Of a stretch of DNA of 64,000 bases, positions 1 to 9,353 are shown piece by piece (the stretch's first letter is position 1; every line of letters begins with the position of its first letter). The notes under the pieces are model-generated. The model made no database searches. It saw nothing but the letters and a program-made list of their open reading frames with translations, and was not told the DNA's origin. The translations under genes and the position numbers were made by a program. Origin of the DNA: Propionivibrio dicarboxylicus (GTDB lineage Bacteria; Pseudomonadota; Gammaproteobacteria; Burkholderiales; Rhodocyclaceae); contig NZ_FNCY01000017.1 in assembly GCF_900099695.1 (NCBI RefSeq), forward strand, positions 29,128 through 93,127, in the 5' to 3' direction.

Positions 1-130
1 GACTCAAGCAGACCTAGACGCCCACCCACCGCGCCGGAAATGGCCATTACACAAAGATTTCATGCCGCGGCACCCGCCATGGCAGCCGTCATACAACCTG
101 GTTTCTGTTTCTTACTGAAGGAGTCTCACT

Positions 131-985
131 ATGGAAAACCCGTCGAACCTATCGTTCGATGCCCGCGTGGACCGGCTCAACAAGATCGCTCAAGAGCTGA
201 GAATGCACGTCGTGGACATGGTCTACACGGCACAATCGGGCCACATCGGCGGATCGCTGTCGGCCGCCGACTTCGTCGCCGCGCTGTACTTCGACCTGAT
301 GAACCTCGATCCGGCCAACCCCGGCTGGGCTGATCGCGACCGCTTCGTCCTGTCCAAGGGCCACGTCTGCCCGATCTGGTACGCGGCGCTGGCCGTGCGC
401 GGTTTCTTCCCGGTCGAGGAATTGAAGACGCTGCGCAAGAACAACAGCCGCCTGCAAGGCCATCCGATCGCCACCTACCTGCCCGGCCTCGACGCCTCGG
501 CCGGTTCGCTCGGCATCGGCTTCGCCCAGGCTGTCGGCATTGCCATGGAAGGCAAGCTGATGCGCAAGAAGGACTACAAGGTCTATACCGTGCTCGGCGA
601 CGGCGAAATCAATGAAGGCATCATCTGGGAAAGCTCGCTGGCTGCCGCCAAGTTCAAGCTCGACAACCTGGTCGCCATCATCGACATCAACAACCTGCAA
701 CTCGACGGCACGCTGGCCGAAGTCATGCCGACCGAACCGATCGACGAGAAATTCCGCGCGCTCGGTTTCGACGTGCTGAAGATGAACGGACACGACATGG
801 CCGACGTCCTCACGACCTTGATGAAGGCCAAGCGCGCCTGCTCGGGCAAGCCGACCTGCGTCCTCGCCTACACCGTCAAGGGCAAGGGCGTCAGCTTCAT
901 GGAGAACCAGCTCGACTGGCACGGCAAGGCGCCGAACGAAGCGCAGTACACACAAGCGATCGCAGAACTGAAAGGAGCCGCATGA
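131..985 (+). CDS. transketolase, N-terminal (ThDP-binding) subunit
   Basis: Small half of a split transketolase, which transfers two-carbon ketol units in the pentose phosphate pathway together with the next gene. At 284 residues it has the usual length of the N-terminal subunit. The ThDP/Mg site is visible as GDGEINEG at about 156-163 followed by IDINN at about 184-188. The substrate-binding histidines lie in SGHIGG (about 36-41) and SKGH (about 75-78). The ATG is preceded by AAGGAG. The stop overlaps the ATG of the C-terminal subunit (ATGA), so the two are translationally coupled. Which sugar or pathway this dedicated pair serves is not shown; the neighbour is a hydroxyacid dehydrogenase. 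Confidence 0.93.
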   Translation: MENPSNLSFDARVDRLNKIAQELRMHVVDMVYTAQSGHIGGSLSAADFVAALYFDLMNLDPANPGWADRDRFVLSKGHVCPIWYAALAVRGFFPVEELKTLRKNNSRLQGHPIATYLPGLDASAGSLGIGFAQAVGIAMEGKLMRKKDYKVYTVLGDGEINEGIIWESSLAAAKFKLDNLVAIIDINNLQLDGTLAEVMPTEPIDEKFRALGFDVLKMNGHDMADVLTTLMKAKRACSGKPTCVLAYTVKGKGVSFMENQLDWHGKAPNEAQYTQAIAELKGAA

Positions 986-1935
986 TGGACTTTGCCGCCG
1001 CCAAGAGCCCGACCCGCAAGGTCTTTGCCGAACGCATGACCGCCCGCGGAGACACCGACAGCGAATTCGTGGTCTTTGAATCCGACCTCGCCAAGTCGAC
1101 CTACTCCTACATCTTCAAGGACAAGCACCCCGAGCGCTACTTCAACATGGGCATCGCCGAGATCGGCACTGTCGCCTCGGCCGCCGGCATGGCCGCCGAA
1201 GGACGCAATGTCGTCGTCTGCGGTTATGGCGTCTTCATCACCATGCGCGCGCTGGAAGCGATCCGTTCGTTCATCTGCTATCCGCACCTGAACGTCAAGT
1301 TTCTCTCCAGCCACGGCGGCCTGACCGCCGCCATCGACGGTGTCACGCACCAGGCAACCGAGGACATCGCCTTCATGACGACGATCCCGCAGATGAAAGT
1401 GCTGGTGCCCGCCGACAGCGCCTCGGCCGCCGCCGCCTTCGACATCGCGCTCGACACACCGGGACCGGTGTTCACCCGCCTGATGCGCGATCCGCTGTTC
1501 GAACTCTACGGACCGGGCGAATCCTTCAAGCTCGGCGGTTCCAAGGTCGTACGCAAGGGCAAGGACGTCACCATCGCCACCTACGGCGACATGGTCTTCC
1601 AGTCGCTGCTCGCCGCCGACGAACTCGCCAAACAGGGCATCGATGCCGAAGTCATCGACTTCTATTCGCTCAAGCCCTGGGACCAGGCGACGCTCGCCGA
1701 ATCGCTGAAGAAGACCGGCGCGCTCGTTGTCGCCGAGAACCATCAGCGCCGCAACGGCTTCGGTTACGAAGCCGCCGTGTGGACACTGATGAATAATCCG
1801 GTGCCGACCGAACTGATCGGCCTGGAGGACACCTTCGCCGAAAGCGGCAGCTATCCGATCACGATCGACAAGTTCGGCCTGTCCGGACCCAAGATCGCTG
1901 CGAAGACCGCCGCGCTGGTGGCGAAGAAGCGCTAA
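982..1935 (+). CDS. transketolase, C-terminal subunit
   Basis: Large half of the split transketolase, carrying the pyrimidine-binding and C-terminal domains. NMGIAEIG (about residues 54-61) holds the glutamate that activates the ThDP aminopyrimidine, and the HGG loop follows at about 110. Its length of 317 residues is normal for the family. Its ATG lies inside the stop codon of the N-terminal subunit with AAAGGAG upstream, so the two halves form an operon. A D-2-hydroxyacid dehydrogenase follows after 89 bases on the same strand. Confusion with a 1-deoxyxylulose-5-phosphate synthase fragment is unlikely because that enzyme is a single longer chain. Confidence 0.92.
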   Translation: MMDFAAAKSPTRKVFAERMTARGDTDSEFVVFESDLAKSTYSYIFKDKHPERYFNMGIAEIGTVASAAGMAAEGRNVVVCGYGVFITMRALEAIRSFICYPHLNVKFLSSHGGLTAAIDGVTHQATEDIAFMTTIPQMKVLVPADSASAAAAFDIALDTPGPVFTRLMRDPLFELYGPGESFKLGGSKVVRKGKDVTIATYGDMVFQSLLAADELAKQGIDAEVIDFYSLKPWDQATLAESLKKTGALVVAENHQRRNGFGYEAAVWTLMNNPVPTELIGLEDTFAESGSYPITIDKFGLSGPKIAAKTAALVAKKR

Positions 1936-2024
1936 GCATCCGTCGCCACCGACTTCCCTTCCACCCTGTTCTGCCCGGCAGCCTCGGCTGACCGGGCAAG
2001 ACACCGACGCCAAGGAAACTCCTC

Positions 2025-2984
2025 ATGAAAATCGTCGTTCTCGATGGATACACCCTCAACCCCGGCGACCTCAGCTGGTCCGGCATCGAGCAGTTCGGCG
2101 AGGTCGTCGTCCATGACCGCACGGCCCCGGAACAGATCATGGAGCGCCTCGCCGGCGCCGAGATCGTCTTCACCAACAAGACGCCGCTGACGCGCGAGCA
2201 CTTCGCCGCCAACCCGCAACTCCGCTTCGTCGGCGTGCTGGCGACCGGCTACAACGTCGTCGACATCGTCACCGCCAAGGAACGCAAGATCCCGGTCTGC
2301 AACATCCCGACCTACGGCACGATGGCCGTGGCGCAGTTCGCTGCCGCGCTGATGCTCGAACTCTGTCATCGCGTCGGCCGTCACGCCGACAGCGTCAAGG
2401 CCGGCGACTGGTCGCGCGGAAACGACTTCTGCTACTGGCTGAACCCGCTCATCGAACTCGACGGCAAGACCCTCGGCGTCGTCGGTTTCGGCCGCATCGG
2501 CCAGGCCTTCGGTCGCATCGCCCAAGCGTTTGGCATGAAGATCATCGCCGTCGACGAGTACCCCAACAAGGCGCTCGAATCGGCGACGCTGCGTTACGGA
2601 ACGCTCGACGAACTCTACGCCGAAGCCGACGTCATCAGCCTGCACTGCCCGCTCTTCGACAACAACAAGGGCATGATCAACAAGAGCGCCATCGCCAAGA
2701 TGAAGCCCGGCGTGCTGATCCTCAACACCTCGCGCGGACCGCTGATCAACGAAGCCGACCTCGCCGAAGCGCTGGCTGCCGGCAAGGTCGCCGGTGCAGG
2801 TGTCGACGTGCTGTCGTCGGAACCGCCGGCGCTGACCAACCCCTTGCTCTCGGCGCCAAACTGCATCGTCACCCCGCACATCGCCTGGGCGACCAAGGAA
2901 GCGCGTTCGCGCCTGATGGACATCGCCACCGACAACCTCGCCGCCTTCCTCAAAGGCGCGCCGAAGAACGTCGTCAATCCCTGA
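2025..2984 (+). CDS. D-2-hydroxyacid dehydrogenase (glycerate/hydroxypyruvate reductase type)
   Basis: NAD(P)-dependent D-2-hydroxyacid dehydrogenase of 319 residues, cytoplasmic. The Rossmann motif is GFGRIG (about 148-153). The catalytic Arg lies in NTSRG (about 229-233), the Glu in the SSEPP segment (about 262-266) and the His in TPHIAW (about 283-288). The family reduces hydroxypyruvate, glyoxylate or other 2-oxoacids; the exact substrate cannot be read from the sequence. It follows the split transketolase on the same strand. Hydroxypyruvate is also a transketolase donor, so a link through C2/C3 metabolism is possible but unproven. It is followed by a rho-independent terminator. Confidence 0.85.
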   Translation: MKIVVLDGYTLNPGDLSWSGIEQFGEVVVHDRTAPEQIMERLAGAEIVFTNKTPLTREHFAANPQLRFVGVLATGYNVVDIVTAKERKIPVCNIPTYGTMAVAQFAAALMLELCHRVGRHADSVKAGDWSRGNDFCYWLNPLIELDGKTLGVVGFGRIGQAFGRIAQAFGMKIIAVDEYPNKALESATLRYGTLDELYAEADVISLHCPLFDNNKGMINKSAIAKMKPGVLILNTSRGPLINEADLAEALAAGKVAGAGVDVLSSEPPALTNPLLSAPNCIVTPHIAWATKEARSRLMDIATDNLAAFLKGAPKNVVNP

Positions 2985-3025
2985 GAAACCATGAGCGGGG
3001 ACAGGTGCACACGCACCTCCCTTCG

Positions 3026-3061
3026 CGCCGTCCGCCCACCGGGGCCGACGGCGTTTTTTTC
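3026..3061 (+). terminator. rho-independent terminator after the hydroxyacid dehydrogenase
   Basis: Inverted arms CGCCGTC (3026-3032) and GACGGCG (3047-3053) are followed by a run of eight T. The hairpin ends the plus-strand transketolase/dehydrogenase unit right where the convergent cysA gene ends. Confidence 0.8.
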
Positions 3062-3062
3062 G

Positions 3063-4129
<1,067 letters not shown>

Positions 4130-4133
<4 letters not shown>

Positions 4134-5026
4134 GATCTATTTCCCGTGCTTGTTCCGGTGGCTTCCGGCGCCAGCGTCGCCGCCAGCATCTCGGTCTCGC
4201 GCCGCATCCGCCATTCGACCAGGGTCTTGGCGACCAGCGTCACCAGCGCCAGCAAGGCGAGGACCGACGCGGCGGCGAAGGAACCGACCGCGTTGTATTC
4301 GTTGTAAAGAATCTCGACGTGCAGCGGCAAGGTATTGGTCTCGCCGCGAATATGTCCCGACACCACCGACACCGCGCCAAATTCGCCCATCGCCCGAGCA
4401 TTGGCGAGGATCACGCCGTAGAGCAGGCCCCACTTGATGTTCGGCAGCGTGACGCGGAAGAACATCTGCCAGCCAGTCGCGCCGAGCGAGATAGCGGCCT
4501 CTTCCTCGTCTTTGCCCTGCGCCTGCATCAGCGGAATCAATTCGCGGGCGACGAAGGGAAAGGTAATGAACAACGTGACGAGAATCATCCCCGGCAAGGC
4601 GAAGACGACCTTGATTTCATGCGCCGACAGCCAGGGGCCGAGGAGCCCCTGCGCGCCGAAAATCATCAGGAAGACGAGGCCGACGACGACCGGCGACACG
4701 GCAAAAGGCAGATCGATCAGTGTGATCAGCAGGCTCTTGCCGCGAAAATCGAACTTGGCGATCGCCCACGCGGCGGCGACGCCGACGGCAATATTGAAAG
4801 GCAAGACAAAGACGGCGATGAACACCGTCAGCCGGATCGCCGCCAGGGCCTCACGGTCGGCAAGCGCCGTTAGGTAGTTGTCCCACCCGCTGCGCAGGGC
4901 CTCGGTGAATACCGCCACCAGCGGCAGCGCCAGGAAAAGGCCGAGAAAACCGAGCGCGACGGCGGTCAGCGTCAGGCGCAACCAGCGCGGTTCGGCGTTG
5001 GCGCGACGAGGGGAGGATGTACTCAC
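4130..5026 (-). CDS. cysW: sulfate ABC transporter permease CysW
   Basis: Inner-membrane permease of the sulfate/thiosulfate importer with about six hydrophobic segments. The EAA-type cytoplasmic loop ([16 protein letters not shown]) contacts CysA. I place the start at the GTG whose first four bases overlap the cysT stop (GTGA). An upstream ATG at 5071 would lie well inside cysT and adds a non-hydrophobic stretch. From the GTG the protein is 298 residues, a normal CysW length. The [12 protein letters not shown] segment is typical of this family. Confidence 0.92.
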
Positions 5027-5856
5027 AGTGCCCCCCCATTCAGCCGGTGATGCCGATGCGCCGCCCACCACTGCAGGGCGTTGACGCCGAGCAGCAGCAG
5101 GAAGGAGATGATCAGCATCAGGAGCGCCAGCGCCGTGGCGCCGACGATGTCGTACTGTTCGAGTTTGGAAATGATCAGCAAGGGGGTGATCTCGGAGACC
5201 AGCGGCATGTTGCCGGCGATGAAGATGACCGAACCGTACTCGCCGACCGCCCGCGAAAACGCCAGCGTGAAGCCGGTCAGCAAGGCCGGAAAGATGCCCG
5301 GCAACAAGACGCGGAAAAAGGTCTGCGCCCGCGAGGCGCCGAGCGTCGCGGCGGCCTCCTCGACCTCCGGCTCGATATCCTCGATCACCGGCTGCAGCGT
5401 GCGTACGACGAAAGGAAGGCCGATAAAGGTCAGCGCGACGACGATCCCGAGCGGCGTAAACGCCACCTTGATACCGAGCGGTTCGAGATAGCGGCCGACC
5501 CAGCCATTGCCGGCATAGAGCGTCGCCAGCGTGATACCGGCGACGGCGGTCGGCAAGGCGAAGGGAAGATCGACCAGCGAATCCACGAGCCGCTTGCCGG
5601 GAAACGAGTATCGCACCAGCACCCAGGCGACGATCAAGCCAAACACGGCATTGATCGTCGCGGCCAGGAGCGACGCACCGAAGGTCACGCGCAGCGAAGC
5701 GAGCGCCCGCTCACCGGTGGCGATGTCCCACCATTGCGCGAAGCTCAGGGCACTGCTCTTGAACACCAGCCCCGACAAGGGCAAGAGCACGAGCAGCCCG
5801 AGATAGACAAGCGTGATACCGAGCGACAGGCCGAAGCCGGGCAGGACTCGTTTCAT
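5023..5856 (-). CDS. cysT: sulfate ABC transporter permease CysT (CysU)
   Basis: First permease of the sulfate importer, 277 residues with six predicted membrane segments. The EAA loop is EEAAATLGASRAQTFFRV, followed by the family segment RAVGEYGSVIFIAGN. I chose the ATG at 5856 because the protein then begins with a short basic stretch and a membrane helix, as in other CysT proteins. The open frame upstream to 6054 overlaps sbp and looks non-coding. The gene lies 73 bases after sbp and overlaps cysW by four bases. Confidence 0.92.
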   Translation of the reverse strand: MKRVLPGFGLSLGITLVYLGLLVLLPLSGLVFKSSALSFAQWWDIATGERALASLRVTFGASLLAATINAVFGLIVAWVLVRYSFPGKRLVDSLVDLPFALPTAVAGITLATLYAGNGWVGRYLEPLGIKVAFTPLGIVVALTFIGLPFVVRTLQPVIEDIEPEVEEAAATLGASRAQTFFRVLLPGIFPALLTGFTLAFSRAVGEYGSVIFIAGNMPLVSEITPLLIISKLEQYDIVGATALALLMLIISFLLLLGVNALQWWAAHRHHRLNGGAL

Positions 5857-5929
5857 GGCGCCGGCCTTTCTGCGGAAGGCGCTGCGGCAAGGCGGGATGA
5901 GATCGACATGATCGGCGGCATCCGACGAC

Positions 5930-6928
5930 TTAGCGAACCTGATAGATCTGGTCGAAACTGCCGCCGTCGCGGAAGTGCGCCGCCGTCGCCTTGGCCCAGC
6001 CGCCGAAGACTTCATCGACCGAGAAGGTGCGGATCGGCGGGAACTGCGCGGCATACTTCTTCAGCACTTCCGGATCGCGCGGCCGCAGATAGTTCTGCGC
6101 GGCATTCTCTTGCCCTTCCTTCGACCACAGGTATTCGAGATAGGCCTGCGCCAGCTTGCGCGTGCCCTTCTTATCGACGACCTTCTCGACCAGCGCGACC
6201 GGGAATTCGGCGAGGATCGACTGCGAGGGATAGACGACGTCGAACTCGCCCTTGCCGAATTCCTTGGCGATCAGTTCGGCTTCGCTCTCGAAAGTCACCA
6301 GCACGTCGCCGAGGCGGCGCTGCATGAAGGTCGTCGTCGCATCGCGGCCACCGGCGGCGAAGAGCGGCGCATTCTTGAGCAATTTGCCGACGAACTCCTG
6401 CGCCGTCTTGTCGTTGCCGCCCGGTTGCTTGAGTGCGACGCCCCAGGCGGCGAGGTAGGTGTAACGGCCGTTCCCGGTATTCTTCGGATGCGGCAGGATC
6501 ACCTGCACCCCGGGCGCAGCCAGGTCGGCCCATTCCTTGAGGCCCTTCGGATTGCCCTTGCGCACGATGAACACCATCGTCGAGGTATACGGCGAGGCAT
6601 TGTTCGGGAAACGCTTCGCGTAATCCTTGACGACCAGGCCCTTCTCGACGAGGAAATCGACGTCGGGCGCCTGGTTCATCGTCACCACGTCGGCTTCGAG
6701 GCCGTCGGCCACCGAGCGTACCTGCTTGCTCGAACCGCCGTGCGACTGGCGCAGTTCGACCGTTTCACCGGTCTTCGCCTTCCAGTATTTCTGGAAGAGC
6801 GGGTTGTAATCCTTATAGACGTCGCGGGCAACGTCATACGACACATTGAGAAGCCCCGTCTGGGCGAACCCGGACACCGACCACGCGAGGGCAGACAGCA
6901 GCAGAACACGACGAACCGAAGCAAACAT
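5930..6928 (-). CDS. sbp: periplasmic sulfate-binding protein
   Basis: Periplasmic solute-binding protein that captures sulfate (or thiosulfate) for CysTWA. The start at 6928 gives a clean Sec signal peptide (MFASVRRV, a hydrophobic core, then GFAQ) and has AAGGAG upstream. The mature N-terminus carries the family segment SYDVARDVYKDYN, and the anion-binding SHGGSSKQ follows at about 65-72. Length is 332 residues. The first gene of the sulfate operon, it is divergent from the radical SAM gene, with the promoters in the 179-base gap. Confidence 0.93.
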   Translation of the reverse strand: MFASVRRVLLLSALAWSVSGFAQTGLLNVSYDVARDVYKDYNPLFQKYWKAKTGETVELRQSHGGSSKQVRSVADGLEADVVTMNQAPDVDFLVEKGLVVKDYAKRFPNNASPYTSTMVFIVRKGNPKGLKEWADLAAPGVQVILPHPKNTGNGRYTYLAAWGVALKQPGGNDKTAQEFVGKLLKNAPLFAAGGRDATTTFMQRRLGDVLVTFESEAELIAKEFGKGEFDVVYPSQSILAEFPVALVEKVVDKKGTRKLAQAYLEYLWSKEGQENAAQNYLRPRDPEVLKKYAAQFPPIRTFSVDEVFGGWAKATAAHFRDGGSFDQIYQVR

Positions 6929-7107
6929 GACAAACTCCTTGAGCAAACGAACACGGCATGGAAGCACTATAACGACCCGGCATAGAACCACAAAGTCTGT
7001 TTGTTCATTTGCTTATACCTTCGGAGAATATAAGAACACCGCTGCCGCGACGCGACACCGGCCGGACAAGCGGTTAACATGTCGCCTCCTGCGTTTTTCC
7101 CGACACC

Positions 7108-8073
7108 ATGGATTCTGCATCCTCTCTCCCGGTCGACTTTGGCGGTCGCCGCTACCACGCCTACAACGACTGGGTCCGCCGCCAGCACGGCGGACGCCTC
7201 CAGAAAATATCGATCGACGCCGGCTTCACCTGCCCGAACCGGGATGGGGCGCTCGGCACGGGCGGTTGCAGCTTCTGCAACAACGACGGATTCACCCCGA
7301 GTTATCTGCGCGAGCAACGTGACATTCGACAACAAATCGACACGGGCGTTGCCTTCATGCGCCGGCGTTACCCAAACACGCGTGCTTTCCTCGCCTATTT
7401 CCAGAGCTATTCGAACACCTACGGCGAACTCGAACAGCTTGAGGCGCGCTACCGGACGGCGCTCGAACATCCGGACATCGCCGGACTCGTCATCGGCACG
7501 CGGCCGGACTGCCTGCCCGACGCGACGCTCGACTATCTCTCCGAACTCGCCCGGCACACGCCGGTAGAACTGGAGATCGGGATCGAATCCTGCAACGACG
7601 ACGTCCTCCGGGAATGCCGGCGAGGCCATGATTTCGCCTGCACCGCCGATGCCATCCGCCGCGCTGCCGAGCGTGAGCTCTTCGTCACCGGCCACCTGCT
7701 GCTCGGCTTGCCGGGAGAAAGCCGCGACAGCCTGATCGCCGGCGCCGAAACACTGGCGCAACTCCCGCTCGACGCGCTCAAGTTCCATCAATTGCAGATT
7801 GTCCGCCACACGCGCTTGGCCAAACAGTACAACGAAGCCCCCGAGAGCATTCCGTTGTTCTCGCCGCAGGACTACATCGATGCCGTCGTCGATATGCTGG
7901 AGCGATTGCCGCCGACGGTAAAAATACAGCGCCTCGGCAGCGAAGTTCCGCCCAAGCTCCGCCTCTCGCCCGACTGGGGCGTCCGCCTCTCACGTTTTCC
8001 GGAAATGCTCGAAGAACGCCTGCTCGCCCGCGACACCTGGCAGTCCCGGCTGTTCCCGCCCCCCCGGAACTGA
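7108..8073 (+). CDS. YhcC-type (TIGR01212) radical SAM protein
   Basis: Radical SAM enzyme of 321 residues. The cluster motif is C-x7-C-x2-C (CPNRDGALGTGGCSFC, about 44-59), the spacing of the YhcC/Elp3-like subgroup rather than CxxxCxxC. FQSYSNTYG and the ELEIGIES segment are characteristic of the family. The substrate is not established for this family; a role in RNA or cofactor modification is often assumed. It stands alone, divergent from the sulfate operon, and is followed by a long non-coding stretch. Confidence 0.85.
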   Translation: MDSASSLPVDFGGRRYHAYNDWVRRQHGGRLQKISIDAGFTCPNRDGALGTGGCSFCNNDGFTPSYLREQRDIRQQIDTGVAFMRRRYPNTRAFLAYFQSYSNTYGELEQLEARYRTALEHPDIAGLVIGTRPDCLPDATLDYLSELARHTPVELEIGIESCNDDVLRECRRGHDFACTADAIRRAAERELFVTGHLLLGLPGESRDSLIAGAETLAQLPLDALKFHQLQIVRHTRLAKQYNEAPESIPLFSPQDYIDAVVDMLERLPPTVKIQRLGSEVPPKLRLSPDWGVRLSRFPEMLEERLLARDTWQSRLFPPPRN

Positions 8074-8094
8074 AGGCCCGCTGATTTATTCGTC

Positions 8095-8155
8095 ATTACG
8101 GCGAAGACCAATGTCCTAATCTGGGATTGCCCGGAGCTCCAACCTTTGCCGTAAT
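8095..8155. repeat. long-loop inverted repeat in the 416-base gap
   Basis: Arms ATTACGGCGAAG (8095-8106) and CTTTGCCGTAAT (8144-8155) are complementary at 11 of 12 positions, separated by 37 bases. It lies just after the radical SAM gene inside a 416-base stretch (8074-8489) with no convincing protein gene. There is no T run, so it is not a typical terminator. It could be a REP-like element or a structured 3' end. Confidence 0.45.
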
Positions 8156-8250
8156 AACACCGCAGCCGCCCCCCTCCCATCACAGGCGCCTGTCACCGTC
8201 GTCGTTTTCGACTGACGCCGCGGGGATGTGAAAAAATCTATATACAAACC

Positions 8251-8264
8251 GTGAAATAGGTCAC
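8251..8264 (+). promoter_or_regulatory. CRP/FNR-family-like palindrome upstream of the MerR gene
   Basis: GTGAAATAGGTCAC is a GTGA-N6-TCAC palindrome flanked by an AT-rich track (8231-8247), about 225 bases before the MerR start. It resembles a CRP-family operator. Single sites of this length can occur by chance. A GC-rich hairpin (CCCGG...CCGGG near 8360-8390) lies farther down. Apart from these and the inverted repeat I see nothing else in this gap. Confidence 0.35.
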
Positions 8265-8489
8265 AACTGCAAATCCGTGCACTCGGCAGAATAACGTCAT
8301 CGAATCGTTGAAAACCGCACCGGAGTCGAAGTGTTATCACACGAGGCAGTCCATCGATTACCCGGCCAGACAAAAAGGCCAGACCGGGCATCCGCTCAGG
8401 GAACCCCACGCGACATCCAACGCGTCGGTGCCGTCTGGCGCTGAAACGTTGCGGGTTTCGGTATCTTCATCCTCTCGCCCAAACACACG

Positions 8490-8879
8490 ATGACCTCTGA
8501 ACTTAGCAAAGGATTGACGAGCATCGTAGATCTGGCCGAAGCCAGCGGCATCGCCATCGGTACGATCCGTCACTACCAGAATGTCGGGCTCATCCAGAAG
8601 CCGGCACGCGCGCAGTACGGTGGATTCCGCCGTTACACGCAGGAAGACATCGACCGACTGAAATTCATTCAGAACGCGCTCGATATCGGATTCACCCTGA
8701 AGGAAATCGCCGAGATCCTGCAGCACCAACGAAAAGGCGAGGAATCTGCCCTGTTTGCCCTGCTCAACTCGCGCAAATCGGCCATTGAAAAGGAAATCAG
8801 GACCCTCAACCGGAATCTCGAATATCTCGTCAACCTCAGTGCCCACTGCACGCCCACGCAAGCCTCCGCGCCGGGTTGA
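8490..8879 (+). CDS. MerR-family transcriptional regulator
   Basis: DNA-binding regulator of 129 residues. The winged helix-turn-helix is near the N-terminus (VDLAEASGIAIGTIRHYQ, then GLIQKPAR and GGFRRYTQEDIDRLKFI). A dimerising coiled coil runs from about residue 85 (KSAIEKEIRTLNRNLEYL). Only one cysteine is near the C-terminus (AHC), so the Cys-based metal site of MerR/ZntR/CueR is not evident and the ligand is unknown. A small Cys-rich protein follows 48 bases later and may be its target or partner. Confidence 0.85.
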   Translation: MTSELSKGLTSIVDLAEASGIAIGTIRHYQNVGLIQKPARAQYGGFRRYTQEDIDRLKFIQNALDIGFTLKEIAEILQHQRKGEESALFALLNSRKSAIEKEIRTLNRNLEYLVNLSAHCTPTQASAPG

Positions 8880-8927
8880 GGCACGGAAACCCGCTTTTTA
8901 CATGCTGCGTATTTCGGCACTGCCGCC

Positions 8928-9206
8928 ATGTCCCAGCGACAACCCGAAGAGCCCATGGCGATAGACGGGCACACCACCGCACAATTAGAGGCTTTGCTTG
9001 CCTGCGCTTGCCCGCAGAAGACAGGCAATACCGATCTCGCTCCCGGCTGTCATGCCGAGCGCCTGCTCAATGAAACCTCGGCACTGCTATTCGTCACGCC
9101 CGGGGAACCGTGGCAATTGACTTGCAGGAAGCTGATCCATTTCGGCTCGGGATATTTCTGCCGTTGTCGCCAGCGCATCGACTACTACAAAAAATACGGT
9201 TGCTGA
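8928..9206 (+). CDS. small Cys-rich hypothetical protein
   Basis: Unrecognised protein of 92 residues with seven cysteines, at about 26, 28, 41, 66, 78, 80 and 92. They include two C-x-C pairs and a C-terminal YGC. There is no signal peptide or membrane helix. The spacing suggests metal or Fe-S/zinc binding, which is inference. It directly follows the MerR gene in the same direction and is closed by a terminator, so the two probably form one unit. An internal ATG at 8955 is an alternative start. Confidence 0.6.
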   Translation: MSQRQPEEPMAIDGHTTAQLEALLACACPQKTGNTDLAPGCHAERLLNETSALLFVTPGEPWQLTCRKLIHFGSGYFCRCRQRIDYYKKYGC

Positions 9207-9302
9207 ACAACGCCACAGACAATGCCCCCAGCATCCCGGCGAACGGATCGTGGTTCCAGAGCAGGCTAGGATTGAGCCCTCCCCGAAAGAAGACGCGATC
9301 AT

Positions 9303-9332
9303 AAAAAAAGCCGCCAGAATTGGCGGCTTTTT
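9303..9332. terminator. bidirectional rho-independent terminator
   Basis: A strong hairpin, GCCGCCA - GAAT - TGGCGGC, is flanked by A runs on the left and T runs on the right, so it works in both directions. It separates the MerR/Cys-rich unit from the convergent kdgK. Confidence 0.92.
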
Positions 9333-9353
9333 GCTTGCGACATCGGCGAACGT

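Noticed and set aside
40..333. 97-codon open frame at the left edge
   Set aside because: It overlaps the start of the transketolase gene in another frame and has no ribosome site or homology that I recognise.
8350..8395. Terminator near CCCGG...CCGGG upstream of the MerR gene
   Set aside because: The hairpin has no T run on either side and lies upstream of the gene, so termination is not supported.
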